Notes under the pieces: generated by a model | Told to the model about the DNA's origin: nothing | What the model saw: only the letters and a program-made list of their open reading frames with translations | Database searches by the model: none | Assembly (NCBI GenBank): GCA_041396045.1 | Contig: JAWKZI010000001.1 | Coordinates: 305,844-369,843, forward strand | Reading direction: 5' to 3' | From: SHZI01 sp041396045 | GTDB lineage: Bacteria > Pseudomonadota > Gammaproteobacteria > Steroidobacterales > GCA-2729495 | Length of the DNA: 64,000 nucleotides | Program-made: the position numbers and the translations under genes | Shown: positions 8,169 through 17,826 of the stretch, piece after piece | Layout: each line of letters starts with the position of its first letter | Position numbering within the stretch: the first letter of the stretch is position 1

Positions 8169-9595
8169 GCTGCATCCCTGGCGGACAGAGAGGGTGTGAC
8201 CGGGGATGGAGTAACCGGAGCCGGCACGATGCCCTGGCCGTAAGTCATTCTCCAGACATTCCATGCAAAGACGATATGGCTCAGGTACATCAGTACGCCG
8301 CCGATTCCGCGCCACACGTAGTAGCCCTGCATGTCCACCACCGACTGAATGAACGGCAGGCCGGCCATCCAGTCGAGTCCCTGGATGGTTCCGGCAATCG
8401 ACAGCGAGATCACGTAGATGAAACTGCCCACCAGGGCCATCCAGAAATGTATTGCCATGGCGAACTGGCTGGGCCACTTGCCGGCCGCCAGCGGCAGCAG
8501 CGCATAAATACCACCCCAGATCGCGAAGGTAATGAAACCGTACATCGTGAAATGCGAATGTCCGATCGTGAAATTTGTCAGATGCCACAGTTCCTGTAGC
8601 GAACGGAATGCCTCCAAAGTGCCCTGCGTGGAGCCCCCGAGATAACCGATCACTCCGACAAAAATGAACAACAGCGGATAGGAGTTCACCATGTCGCGTA
8701 CCCGGCCGCGCATGGTCAGCAGAAAGTTGGCGCTACCGCCCCACACCGGTACGAGCATTGCGACGCTGAACACGATTGCCGTCGTCTGAAGCCACCACGG
8801 CAGTGGACTGAACAGGAAGTGATGAGCACCAAGAATCGGATAGAACGCCAGGTTGGTCCAGAATGCGAACACACCCAGCGCATATGAATAAATCGGGCGG
8901 TTCAGCAGCTTTGGCAGGGCATAGTAGAAAATGCCCAGGGCCAGCGGCGTAAACCACATGCCCACCGCGTTGTGCATGTAGAAGCCCGAGACCGACACCT
9001 GGCCAAGTCCGTATTGATACCAGGGCAGGATCGCTACCGTCGCAAGAATGCATGTCCAGAGTACGCCGCCGATGGTGTACCAGTTGGAGAGATAGATATC
9101 TTCAGTCGCACGTTTTGCAACGGTACCAATGAGGTTCCACGCGGTCACGCCGAGCCCGCCGAGAAAAATCAGCCGGATAGGCCAGGGCCATTCCCGGTAC
9201 TCCAGGTCACCCGCGCTAAATCCCATGTCCAGGGCAATCGTGCCGGCTAGTGCCGCAATGTTGAACAGGGCCAGCCCGATCCAGGCCAGGCGGGTGCTGT
9301 ACAGCGTGGTACGCGAACTGCGCGCCGCCACGTAGTAGGCCAGTCCGATCAGGGCCAGGCTGGCCCAGCCGTAAAACGTGGCGTTGGTATGGATCGGGCG
9401 CAAACGCCCGAAGGTCAGCCACTCGCCTGAGCCGAAATCGGGCGCGCCGAACTTGTAGGCCAGCAATACGCCGACAGCTGTTGAGAACAACAGCCAGAAT
9501 GTTGCGCAGAACACGTAGCCTGCGAAAACAGAAATCAGCGCGCGATCTTCGTGCTCAACCTGCCTGGAAAGTTGTGTGGTCGTTGACTCCGTCAT
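8165..9595 (-). CDS. ccoN: cbb3-type cytochrome c oxidase subunit I
   Basis: The protein has 476 residues and about 12 transmembrane helices, the usual size for CcoN. It is the catalytic subunit that reduces O2 to water at a haem b3-CuB site. Visible ligands are His69 (RPIHTNATFYGW, low-spin haem), His208 (YMHNAVGMW, CuB), His258-His259 (LGAHHF, CuB) and His346/His348 (GHSHFTMYG, haems). Tyr252 lies six residues before His258, where cbb3 oxidases carry the cross-linked Tyr. It is the first gene of its cluster. Accessory genes ccoG/H/I/S are not in the window. An anaerobic regulator site was not obvious upstream of 9595. Confidence 0.9.
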   Translation of the reverse strand: MTESTTTQLSRQVEHEDRALISVFAGYVFCATFWLLFSTAVGVLLAYKFGAPDFGSGEWLTFGRLRPIHTNATFYGWASLALIGLAYYVAARSSRTTLYSTRLAWIGLALFNIAALAGTIALDMGFSAGDLEYREWPWPIRLIFLGGLGVTAWNLIGTVAKRATEDIYLSNWYTIGGVLWTCILATVAILPWYQYGLGQVSVSGFYMHNAVGMWFTPLALGIFYYALPKLLNRPIYSYALGVFAFWTNLAFYPILGAHHFLFSPLPWWLQTTAIVFSVAMLVPVWGGSANFLLTMRGRVRDMVNSYPLLFIFVGVIGYLGGSTQGTLEAFRSLQELWHLTNFTIGHSHFTMYGFITFAIWGGIYALLPLAAGKWPSQFAMAIHFWMALVGSFIYVISLSIAGTIQGLDWMAGLPFIQSVVDMQGYYVWRGIGGVLMYLSHIVFAWNVWRMTYGQGIVPAPVTPSPVTPSLSARDAA

Positions 9596-9622
9596 CCAAC
9601 AAGCTCCTGAGTGCCCAGGTCA

Positions 9623-11008
9623 TCAGGCTGATTGCTCAGCCGGCCTGGATTCAAAGCGTGCGCTGAGGCCGCTGAGCACCGACTTGAGCCACAGCACGCC
9701 AATGCCGCCGGCAATGAAGTTGGCGGTGGCAGCAGCAATGAAGATGCCCTTGATACCGATAAAATGCGACAGCACCCACGCCAGTGGTGCATAAACAGCG
9801 ACAGTCCTGGAAAGCGAAACCCACATCGCTGCCATCGGTTTGCCGAGTGCATTCAGCGCTCCGTTACCTGTCATGGCACAGCCCAGTGCCATGTAGCTCA
9901 CCGGCACGATGTACAGCTGCAGCAAGGCGGTGTCGCGAGCCTCGCCTTCCAGGCCAAAAAGGGTGGTAATCATGCCGCCGAACAAGAGCAGGAGTACGGC
10001 GATCGTGATGCCGTAGAACAAGGAAAACCGGTAGGCAAAGCGCACGCCTTCCCGAACCCGGTCCAGCCGCTTGGCGCCGATGTTCTGGCCGGTAAATGGC
10101 GTCATGGCCGCCGACAACGACATCATGGCCATGAGCGACAAGCCCTCCAGCCGGGACGCCACGCCATAGCCCGCCACCGATTCCTGGCCGAAGGTGGCGA
10201 TCTGGTAGGTGATGAACGCTGTAGTAAGCGGTGAGACCAGGCTGCTTGTGAGCGATGGCAGGCCAACATGCAGGATCTGGCGCCAGGAATCGAGAATCAG
10301 TTCCGGCGCCAGCCGGCCGAAATCCACCAGCCGCTCGCGGTACATCACGAAATAAGCAGATGCGAACAGAGTGATGACGTTCGACAGCACGCCACCCAGC
10401 GCTGCGCCGGCAATCTCCATGCGCGGAAAGCCGAACAGGCCGAATATCAGCACCGGATCAATAATGATGTTCAGCACAGCGGCAGTGGTCATGATCATTG
10501 CGGGACGCTTGGCATCGCCTGACGCGCGCAACACGGAATTGGCGATCATCGGGGTAACCAGGAAAAAGCCGCCCCAGTAATAGATCTTCATGTACCGGTG
10601 GATGTACGGCAGGATCTCCTCGTTCGCACCCAGCAGACGGAAGATCGGATCGATAGTGTTCAGTCCGATGATCAGAATGACAATGGCGCTCATCACCCCG
10701 AGCAGCATTGCATGAGCTGTAATGCGCTTGACCTGCTCCCGGTCCTCGGAGCCGAACAGTCGCGATACGACGGACGAAGTGCCGACGCCCAGCGAAATGG
10801 CGATGGCGCCCATGATGAAGCTCACCGGAAAGGTGAAGCTCACCGCCGCAAGCTGCTCCGTGCTCACCCGTGCGATGAAGAAAGCACCCGCCACGTTGTT
10901 GATAACGATGGCCATCATGCCCAGCATCATCGGCAACATCAGCGAAAGTATTGCTTTATGTACCGGTCCTTCAGTCAGGCGGGCACGTTTGCTGGCTGGA
11001 GGTTTCAT
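9623..11008 (-). CDS. MATE family multidrug/metabolite efflux pump
   Basis: The protein has 461 residues with 12 predicted helices in two homologous halves. It is an inner-membrane antiporter that exports organic cations or metabolites using Na+ or H+. The start at 11008 (MKPPASKRARLTEG) forms an ATGA overlap with the stop of the aldehyde dehydrogenase gene upstream, which implies translational coupling. A longer frame to 11032 exists but lacks that support. The substrate is unknown. Coupling to a dehydrogenase gene could mean export of a related metabolite, which is inference. Confidence 0.85.
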   Translation of the reverse strand: MKPPASKRARLTEGPVHKAILSLMLPMMLGMMAIVINNVAGAFFIARVSTEQLAAVSFTFPVSFIMGAIAISLGVGTSSVVSRLFGSEDREQVKRITAHAMLLGVMSAIVILIIGLNTIDPIFRLLGANEEILPYIHRYMKIYYWGGFFLVTPMIANSVLRASGDAKRPAMIMTTAAVLNIIIDPVLIFGLFGFPRMEIAGAALGGVLSNVITLFASAYFVMYRERLVDFGRLAPELILDSWRQILHVGLPSLTSSLVSPLTTAFITYQIATFGQESVAGYGVASRLEGLSLMAMMSLSAAMTPFTGQNIGAKRLDRVREGVRFAYRFSLFYGITIAVLLLLFGGMITTLFGLEGEARDTALLQLYIVPVSYMALGCAMTGNGALNALGKPMAAMWVSLSRTVAVYAPLAWVLSHFIGIKGIFIAAATANFIAGGIGVLWLKSVLSGLSARFESRPAEQSA

Positions 11009-12468
11009 GGCTGGTCTACGCCTGCGATACACAAATACTTTATTTCCAGATAGTCCTCGATACCGTACCGCGATCCCTCGCGCCCGTTACCGGATTCCTT
11101 GATGCCACCGAAGGGTGCCACCTCGGTGGAGATCAGTCCGGTATTCAGTCCGACGATGCCGTATTCCAGTGCTTCCGGCACGCGCCAGCTTCGGCCAAGG
11201 TCAGCCGTGTATACATAGGCTGCCAGACCGAACTCGGTGTCGTTGGCGAGCCGGATCGCTTCGGCTTCAGTACCGAAGCGAAACAGCGGAGCGACCGGGC
11301 CGAAGGTTTCTTCACGAGCCAGTTTCATCGCTGGCGTGACGTCGGCCAAAACGGTCGGCTGGAAAAATGTGCGGCCCAGTGCATGGCGCTTGCCTCCGGT
11401 CAGCACACGCGCGCCTTTGGCGAGCGCATCGGCAATGTGCTCTTCAACCTTGGTAACAGCCGCGGCGTCGATCAGCGGTCCCTGATCCTGCTCGCCGGCC
11501 AGACCGTCGCCCACCCGCAGCTTGCCCACCGCGGCCGCAAGCCTGGCGGCGAAATCGTCATAGACGCCGTCCTGCACCAGTAACCGGTTGGCGCACACGC
11601 AGGTCTGTCCGGAGTTCCTGTACTTGCTGACTATGGCCCCGGCCACGGCTGCATCGAGGTCCGCGTCATCGAACACGATGAAGGGCGCGTTGCCACCCAG
11701 TTCCATCGACACCTTCTTCATCGTCGCGGCGCATTGCGACATCAGCAGTTTGCCGACAGCCGTGGAGCCGGTGAAGGTCAACTTGCGGACGATCGGGCTG
11801 GAGGTCATCTCGCCGCCAATGGCGCGCGCATCACCCGTGACCACGTTGACGACGCCGGGCGGGATGCCGGCCCGCTCGGCCAGCACTGCCATGGCAAGCG
11901 CCGAATACGGCGTCTGGCTTGCCGGCTTGATCACAATCGTGCAGCCGGCAGCAAGCGCCGGCGCCAGCTTGCGGGCAATCATCGCAGACGGAAAATTCCA
12001 TGGTGTGATTGCGGCGACGACACCGACTGGTTGTTTCAGCACCACGATCCGTCGATCGCGGGCAAAGCCCGGTATGACATCGCCATAGACGCGCTTGGCT
12101 TCCTCGCTGAACCAGGACAGGAAGCCAGCCGAGTAGGCGATTTCTCCACGCGATTCAGCCAGGGGCTTGCCCTGCTCCGCGGTCATCAGCCGGGCAAGGT
12201 CTTCCTGATTGGCCATTAACAAGTCATGCAGCTTAAGAAGTAATGCGGCGCGCTCCCTGGCGGGCCGCTCTCGCCATGCCGGCAGCGCAGCCTCTGCAGC
12301 CTTTATGGCGCGGTGCGTCTCCGTGGCGCCGCAATCAGGCACCACACCGAGTTTGTCGCCAGTGGCGGGGTTGTTGACGGTCAGCGTGCTGCCATTGGCG
12401 GCGGCAATCCATTCCCCGGCCACATATGTCTGGCTACGGAACAGTCCCGAATCGGTGAGTTTGAGCAT
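11005..12468 (-). CDS. gabD: Succinate-semialdehyde dehydrogenase (NAD(P)+)
   Basis: The protein has 487 residues from the ATG at 12468, the typical GabD length. Family motifs are present: ITPWNFPSAMIARK (cofactor binding), FTGSTAVGK, MELGGNAPFIVFDDAD with the general-base Glu, and NSGQTCVCANR with the catalytic Cys. The C-terminal PFGGIKESGNGREGSRYGIEDYLEIKY is typical of GabD. The reaction is succinate semialdehyde to succinate, as in GABA catabolism. No GABA aminotransferase lies nearby. It is divergent from the FAH hydrolase gene with a 50-nt spacer and coupled to the MATE pump downstream. Substrate assignment inside the ALDH superfamily is probable, not certain. Confidence 0.85.
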   Translation of the reverse strand: MLKLTDSGLFRSQTYVAGEWIAAANGSTLTVNNPATGDKLGVVPDCGATETHRAIKAAEAALPAWRERPARERAALLLKLHDLLMANQEDLARLMTAEQGKPLAESRGEIAYSAGFLSWFSEEAKRVYGDVIPGFARDRRIVVLKQPVGVVAAITPWNFPSAMIARKLAPALAAGCTIVIKPASQTPYSALAMAVLAERAGIPPGVVNVVTGDARAIGGEMTSSPIVRKLTFTGSTAVGKLLMSQCAATMKKVSMELGGNAPFIVFDDADLDAAVAGAIVSKYRNSGQTCVCANRLLVQDGVYDDFAARLAAAVGKLRVGDGLAGEQDQGPLIDAAAVTKVEEHIADALAKGARVLTGGKRHALGRTFFQPTVLADVTPAMKLAREETFGPVAPLFRFGTEAEAIRLANDTEFGLAAYVYTADLGRSWRVPEALEYGIVGLNTGLISTEVAPFGGIKESGNGREGSRYGIEDYLEIKYLCIAGVDQP

Positions 12469-12518
12469 AAGAGCATGCAATGATACGGCAAGGTGCAATC
12501 CACGATGAAACCCCAGCC

Positions 12519-13385
12519 ATGAAACTCGCGACCTTTCACGATGCCGAGACCACCAACTGGGGGCTGGTTCAACGGTCCGGCGTACAACTTGCTCCGGATT
12601 CCGTCCGATCACGCTGGCCCGGGTTGCGGGAACTACTGGCTGCCGGCGCCATGCAGCAGGCATCGAGCCTGCTTGCCGATGCCCCACTGCGGAGCCTGTC
12701 CGCCATCCGCTTCTCCGCGCTGCTGCCACAACCGTCGCGAATCCTGTGCGTTGGCGTGAACTACCTGGCGCACATCCAGGAGATGGGCCGGAAAGTACCG
12801 GACTTTCCAACGGTATTTACCCGCCACCCTGACACTCTGGTCGGACATGGTGAGTCCATTGTTCGCCCGCACATTTCCACCGCGTTCGACTATGAAGGCG
12901 AACTGGCGGTGGTGATAGGTAAAGCGGGGCGCTACATAAAGGCCGGTGAAGCACTCGACCACGTTGCCGGTTACACCTGTCTGCTGGACGGCTCGGTGCG
13001 CGACTGGCAAATGCATACCACCCAGTTCACGCCGGGCAAGAACTTTCCTGCGACCGGCAGTTGCGGGCCCTGGCTGGTCACGGTGGACGAGATTCCAGAC
13101 CCGTCGCGTCTGCATCTGCAGACCCGGGTCAATGGTGAGGTTGTGCAGGAAGCGCCCCTGTCTGATTTGTGTTTCGATGTGCGCCGAATCATCGAATACT
13201 GCTCGTCGTTTTGTACGCTCCGGCCCGGCGATATTATCGCTACCGGAACGCCAAGCGGCGTCGGCTATGCCCGGAAGCCGCAACGCTGGCTGACCCCGGG
13301 TGACCTGGTTGAGGTAGAGATCAGCCAGATTGGCGTATTGCGGAACGAAGTGGTGGATGAAGCGACTGTCAAGGGAGAGATATGA
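12519..13385 (+). CDS. Fumarylacetoacetate hydrolase (FAH) family protein
   Basis: The protein has 288 residues from the ATG at 12519 (MKLATFHDAETTNWG). An alternative ATG at 12480 adds 13 residues. The FAH catalytic domain spans ~75-285. It shows the metal-ligand pattern DYEGELAVVIG, then LLDGSVRDWQ, and the substrate loop IIATGTPSGVGYAR. Family members cleave C-C bonds or isomerise beta-keto/hydroxymuconate acids in the degradation of aromatic compounds. The specific substrate cannot be read from sequence. A UbiD decarboxylase and a dienelactone hydrolase lie within 4 kb, which fits aromatic or lactone catabolism. The stop overlaps the start of the SIMPL gene (ATGA). Confidence 0.82.
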   Translation: MKLATFHDAETTNWGLVQRSGVQLAPDSVRSRWPGLRELLAAGAMQQASSLLADAPLRSLSAIRFSALLPQPSRILCVGVNYLAHIQEMGRKVPDFPTVFTRHPDTLVGHGESIVRPHISTAFDYEGELAVVIGKAGRYIKAGEALDHVAGYTCLLDGSVRDWQMHTTQFTPGKNFPATGSCGPWLVTVDEIPDPSRLHLQTRVNGEVVQEAPLSDLCFDVRRIIEYCSSFCTLRPGDIIATGTPSGVGYARKPQRWLTPGDLVEVEISQIGVLRNEVVDEATVKGEI

Positions 13386-14093
13386 GCAACCAGACCACCA
13401 ACAACACGCTCGCTGCACTCTTGCTGGCGCTCGGCATTGTCCTTGCCGCTACTTTGTTGGCCACGCGCTCGTGGAAGCACGCTCCACCGAGCGTGCCGTG
13501 TCGGTGCGGGGTTTCGCCGAGCGTGAAGCACCGGCCAATCTTGCCTTTGTGGCCCGTGGTGTTCACCGTAACCTCGAACGATCTGGGTGATTTGCAGCGC
13601 CGGGTCGATGAGGACACTGCAAAGGTGCGCGCCTTCCCTGGCGGCAGACTTTCCGGCGGAGCAGATCAGTGCGTCCGCACCCCGTGTGCAGGACCGTGAA
13701 GCCCAGGGCATGAACGTCAACGCCCAGCAAATGGATCGATATACCGCGGAGGTCGCAGTTACGGTACGCAGCGACCAGATCGATGTTGTGCGCAAGGCCA
13801 TTGCGCGTACCGGTGAGCTGGTGAAGCAGGGCGTAGCGGTGGTTCGCAGTTATGAGTTCAACACGCAGTACCTGTACACCGACCTGGACAAGATCAAGCC
13901 GGCGATGATTGCGGAAGCGACGAAAGACGCCCGCCGCGCTGCCGAGCAGTTCGCCAAGGATTCAGGCAGCAAGGTCGGCGCGATTCGCCGGGCACATCAG
14001 GGGCTGTTCACAATCGAAGACCGTGACCAGTTCTCACCGGAGATCAAGAAAATCCGCGTCGTGACTACCGTCGACTACTACCTGGGGGACTGA
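13382..14093 (+). pseudogene. SIMPL (DUF541) domain protein, frameshifted
   Basis: The ATG overlaps the FAH stop by 4 nt. The start MSNQTTNNTLAALLLALGIV is a membrane anchor or signal. The protein then jumps frame at about 13460 (to ARSTERAVSVRGFAEREAPA), at about 13549 (back, WPVVFTVTSNDLGDLQRRV) and at about 13640 (to LAADFPAEQISAS). It stays in frame to the stop at 14093. Joined, it gives ~236 residues, the normal length of periplasmic SIMPL proteins. The pieces are well conserved and codon use is normal, so sequence errors are more likely than decay. Function in the family is poorly known; members are linked to envelope or oxidative stress. Confidence 0.75.
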
Positions 14094-14111
14094 CCGTTAT
14101 TGGCGTGCCCG

Positions 14112-15803
14112 TCAGAACTCGTGTGGATTCAGCTTGCCCTTCCAGTCATTCAGATAGCGGACCCAGTTCTTCTCCACGTTGGTAAACGATTCGGGCGCCA
14201 GCTTTTCCAGCAGGTCCCGGTTGCGTTCCGGATATTCGGACGGGCCCCCTTCGGCCGGTAACTGACGCGTGGCGTCGATGACAATCTTGCTGCTTTTGGG
14301 TCGATTGGGCGAGCTGGGGTCCAGCGGCATGCCGCGCGCTTCCTTGATGATTTCGGCCGCCGGGTAGGGTTGCCAGCGGGCACCGACGGCCTGCATGACT
14401 TCCGTGCGGTTCAGCACATCCACGTCGTTATCTACAACGATGCAAACCTTTGTGATCGGCACAACGGTTGCTATCTTCTTGCCGGCTTCCAGGCCCTGCC
14501 CCGGGCCCGTCTTGTTGATCGACACAATACCGACGCCGGTCCACTCCACCGGCGAATGAAAGGCCACGGCGTTGGGTACCATCTTCTGCAAGCGATAGAA
14601 GGAGAACGCTTCCAGCGGTGCCGTACAGAAGCCCCGGGTTGCACCGGTGAACTGATTGAGAATCCAGGGTTGCTTGCGGTGTGTAATGCACGTGACATTC
14701 ATCACGAAGTTGCGATCTTTCTTCAGGCCGAGATAGCCGTACATTTCGCCGAAAGGCCCCTCGGGCTGCATCTGGTCCAGCAGCACTTCACCTTCAATGA
14801 CCATTTCTGCATTGGCGGGAATCAGCATGTCGTTGGTTTCGCACTTCACCACATCGACAGCCTTGTTACGGAAACCACCGGCGATTGCCAGTTCATCTGC
14901 GCCAGTCTTGGAAATTACTGATGAACTGATGAACCAGCCGATGGGGTCGTTGCCCAACACCAACGCGATCGGGCAGCGGGTTTCGCCGCGCTCAATCTTC
15001 TTCATCAGCATTTTCCAGCCCTGCTGGCCGGGTTCCGGATTTACCCCGAGGGTGCGTGGCCCCTTGATCTCGCAGCGGTAGGTGCCGAAGTTCATGCCCA
15101 GATCCTTGTCTTCAGTGAAGACCGAGGCAGTGTTCACGTAGCGTGCGGAATCACCGGGATTGGACTTGATAAACGCAAAATCGAGGACATTGCATTGATC
15201 ACCTCGCAGGATGACCTCCTTGATCGGCGCCTTGTCGGCAGACACAGGATTTGTCGCAATGGTTGGTGTCTTGCCTTGCCGCTCCGCCATCCCGTCGTAA
15301 AGCCACTTGATCGTTTGCCGGTAGGTTTCATGGCCTTTGCCAGGCACCGGCTCGCGACCCCAGATGAGCGCCTCGGTGTCCCAATGTCCCTGATGGTTGG
15401 TGATCACCGGACCCTTGATCCAGCGACCGTCCTGCTTGATTTCTTCAACGAGCAACGCTGGCGCTCCGTACCAGCCAAACTCGTCGACCATCTTGTAGGT
15501 GAGCGCAGCCATTTCGTACTGATCCTGGTCCAGTCGGGGCACGCGCATCAGGAGTCCGCGATCTTCCAGTGCCTTGATGTAGTCGCGAAAACTGTCGAAT
15601 GGACCAACATCCCTTGCCGGCCACTTGCGGCTTTTACGGTCACTGCTGCTCGCGGCTTCAGCAGGCTGGGCAGCGCTGGCCGTCAGGCCCATGGTCGCGG
15701 CCATGCCGGCGGCTGCCGACAGCAACTGCCGGCGATCGATGCCTTCAGCCGTTGTGTCTGCAGATTTGTTGCCGGACCTATGGCCGGGTTTCTTCAGTGA
15801 CAT
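14112..15803 (-). CDS. UbiD family decarboxylase with a Tat-like leader
   Basis: The protein has 563 residues. Residues 1-51 hold a twin-arginine-like leader: DRRQLLS at about 23-29, a hydrophobic stretch AAAGMAATMGLTASAA, and a possible cleavage site at AEA. The UbiD fold follows. It shows NFGTYRCEIKGPRTLGVN in the prFMN/metal-binding region and MQPEGPFGEMYGYLG with the catalytic Glu. Known UbiD enzymes use prenylated FMN for reversible decarboxylation of aromatic or unsaturated acids in the cytosol. Prenylated FMN is made by UbiX, which is not in this window. Export of such an enzyme would be unusual. It faces the SIMPL gene tail to tail with 18 nt between. Confidence 0.82.
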   Translation of the reverse strand: MSLKKPGHRSGNKSADTTAEGIDRRQLLSAAAGMAATMGLTASAAQPAEAASSSDRKSRKWPARDVGPFDSFRDYIKALEDRGLLMRVPRLDQDQYEMAALTYKMVDEFGWYGAPALLVEEIKQDGRWIKGPVITNHQGHWDTEALIWGREPVPGKGHETYRQTIKWLYDGMAERQGKTPTIATNPVSADKAPIKEVILRGDQCNVLDFAFIKSNPGDSARYVNTASVFTEDKDLGMNFGTYRCEIKGPRTLGVNPEPGQQGWKMLMKKIERGETRCPIALVLGNDPIGWFISSSVISKTGADELAIAGGFRNKAVDVVKCETNDMLIPANAEMVIEGEVLLDQMQPEGPFGEMYGYLGLKKDRNFVMNVTCITHRKQPWILNQFTGATRGFCTAPLEAFSFYRLQKMVPNAVAFHSPVEWTGVGIVSINKTGPGQGLEAGKKIATVVPITKVCIVVDNDVDVLNRTEVMQAVGARWQPYPAAEIIKEARGMPLDPSSPNRPKSSKIVIDATRQLPAEGGPSEYPERNRDLLEKLAPESFTNVEKNWVRYLNDWKGKLNPHEF

Positions 15804-15918
15804 CGCTACGCTCCTGCTTGTCGAATTGGGTGACCTGATTGCAGCTCAACAGTGCAAGGTCACTGCTTGCCAGTGCAAGGCCCGGCGCGTGGCATCCGGT
15901 CGCAGGGCCGCTGGCTGG

Positions 15919-16616
15919 TCATCCTTGTTGCGGCATGGCCAGATGCCGATGGAAAAAATCCAGGGTGCGCTTGAGCGCGAGCTCGGCGCTGGCGGCATGA
16001 AACTCCGGACTGATCATTGCGAATTGAAGCATGCCCGCGTCCGGATAGACGTCGAACTCTCCCCGTCCGGACGCCCTGCCCGGATCTGCTGCACGAGTTC
16101 CCGCGGGATTACCGGATCGTTGGCGCCGAAGTGGTAGAGCATCGGACAGTTTGGCTGTTCATCGAGCCAGTTCACATTGGCGCGCCCGTAATAGGCAACT
16201 CCGGCACTGATATCGGTTCGACATGCAGCCAGGTCGGCTATGGCGCCGCCCCAGCAATAGCCCACTGCGCCCACCTTGGAACCTGGCGGAATCAACAAGC
16301 TGCGAAGTGCGGCCACCGACGCCAGAAGATCGGTAGCCACATCGTCGATCTTCACGGATGCCATCAGTTGGCGGGCCTCCGGCAGCTGGTTGTAACCCAG
16401 CTCAACGCCGGGGCGTTGCCGATCAAACAGGGACGGGGCCAGAGCCAGAAATCCACGGGCTGCAAATTCGTCAGTCACCTTCCGGATGTGGTCATTGACG
16501 CCAAAAATCTCCTGCAGGACCAGCAGGCCGACCTGTGGAGGGCCGGCGGGCAGGGCCAGATAGCCTTCCATCTCGTGGCCATCCAAGGCTTTGATTGTTA
16601 TCAATTTACTGGCCAC
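15919..16616 (-). CDS. Dienelactone hydrolase family protein, frameshifted near the C-terminus
   Basis: The start is taken as GTG at 16616 (VASKLITIKALDGHEMEG). GGAGG at 16625-16629 sits 8 nt upstream, while the longer frame to 16640 would place that RBS inside the gene. The nucleophile motif is GYCWGG, with Cys as in classical dienelactone hydrolases, and FGANDPVIP carries the Asp. After RAGRPDGE at about 16070 the frame shifts. EFDVYPDAG and then PEFHAASAELALKRTLDFF read in another frame to the TGA at 15919. At least one more indel lies near the expected GHxF histidine. Enzymes of this family hydrolyse dienelactone in chlorocatechol pathways or other esters. Confidence 0.78.
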
Positions 16617-16742
16617 AGCTCGTACCTCCATAATAAACACAGTATTGACAGTGACATTACTGACCCCAGCCCGTTCGTCGAAACGCAGGATTCAGGCCGC
16701 CGGGAACGCCGGCGTCAGTCATTCCGCTAGCATAGCCGACCC

Positions 16743-17639
16743 ATGTACGGTCACCTTCTGCCCATCCTCGCGCCGGTTTTCCTGATCACGCTGCTCGGTG
16801 CAGCCTGGGCCCGCCTCGGCGTCCCGTTTCAGAGGGACTTTCTCACGGCACTGGTCATGAATATCGGTGTCCCCTGCCTGATCCTCCATGGCACCGCTCA
16901 ACTCGACGCCGATGCCAGCCTGTTTCTGAACATGATGGGCTATGCCGTGGTGGCACTGCTTGGTTGCGTTGTGGTCGGGGCAGCGCTGCTCCGGCTTTTG
17001 CGTCAGCCCCTGCGCAGCTACCTCCCAGCAGTTTCGTTCGGCAATGCCGGTAACCTCGGACTGCCGCTTTGCCTGTTCGCCTTTGGGCAGAAGGGACTGA
17101 GCCTTGGCATAGGCTTTTATCTGGTCGGTTCAGTCGCCCAGTTTCTGCTGGCGCCACTGTTTCAGGGTCGGCAGCCCCTGTTGCGGACCTTGCTGACTAC
17201 CCCGGTGATCTACGCGGCCCTGATTGGCGTCGGCTTGCTGACTACCGGTACGGCCCTGCCCCAATGGCTGGGCAACACTGTTGATCTGCTCGGCGGAATG
17301 GCCATCCCGCTGATGATGCTGGCGCTCGGTCATTCCCTGGGCAGCATCAAGGTCCGACGGCTCGGAGTCGCTGCCGGCATCGCTATCGGACGACTGGCGA
17401 TGGGGCTACTGGTCGGTCTCCTCGTGGTCCAGATCTTTGATCTTCGCGGTGTGACCCGTGGCGTCGTCCTGGTACAGAGTTCGATGCCGGTTGCAGTCTT
17501 CTGCTATCTGCTGGCTGCCCGCTACGATCGCCATCCCGACGATGTCGCGGGTGCGATTCTGGTGTCCACCTTGCTGGCCTTTGCCGGGCTGCCGTTTCTG
17601 CTGCTGTTTGCGCTGGCGGATATCGCTGGCGCCAGTTGA
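16743..17639 (+). CDS. AEC (auxin efflux carrier) family transporter
   Basis: The protein has 298 residues with about ten transmembrane helices in two five-helix halves. The N-terminus (MYGHLLPILAPVFLITLLGA) and the half-way NAGNLGLPL motif, with a broken helix, are typical of the AEC/bile-acid-transporter fold. Members export or import small organic anions such as malate or malonate. The substrate is not known here. It is divergent from the dienelactone hydrolase, with about 120 nt between. It is followed by a 234-nt gap that holds the phasin promoter, so it is likely transcribed alone. Confidence 0.83.
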   Translation: MYGHLLPILAPVFLITLLGAAWARLGVPFQRDFLTALVMNIGVPCLILHGTAQLDADASLFLNMMGYAVVALLGCVVVGAALLRLLRQPLRSYLPAVSFGNAGNLGLPLCLFAFGQKGLSLGIGFYLVGSVAQFLLAPLFQGRQPLLRTLLTTPVIYAALIGVGLLTTGTALPQWLGNTVDLLGGMAIPLMMLALGHSLGSIKVRRLGVAAGIAIGRLAMGLLVGLLVVQIFDLRGVTRGVVLVQSSMPVAVFCYLLAARYDRHPDDVAGAILVSTLLAFAGLPFLLLFALADIAGAS

Positions 17640-17797
17640 TCCCGCAAGCCGCTCAAGGGCGCCCATCCGGACAACCAACCGGCTTCTCCACCCCCGGAAT
17701 CGCCGTGTGCAGCGCAGAATTACAGGCCACGTGAGCACAAAATTATTAACCACTATCTCTTTTATATCAGCATCTTATAAGAATTACGCGCTACCTC

Positions 17798-17826
17798 TTG
17801 CAGTGCACAAGTATTGGCCTTATGAT
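17798..17826 (+). promoter_or_regulatory. Sigma-70 promoter of the phasin gene, with an overlapping TGC-rich palindrome
   Basis: TTGCAG at 17798-17803 and TATGAT at 17821-17826 are separated by 17 nt, a good sigma-70 match. The -35 box lies in TTGCAGTGCACAA, an imperfect palindrome with two TGCA cores. Known PhaR repressors bind TGC-rich sites in front of phasin genes, so this could be a PhaR operator (inference). The remainder of 17640-17873 is AT-rich upstream DNA without an open frame. Confidence 0.55.
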
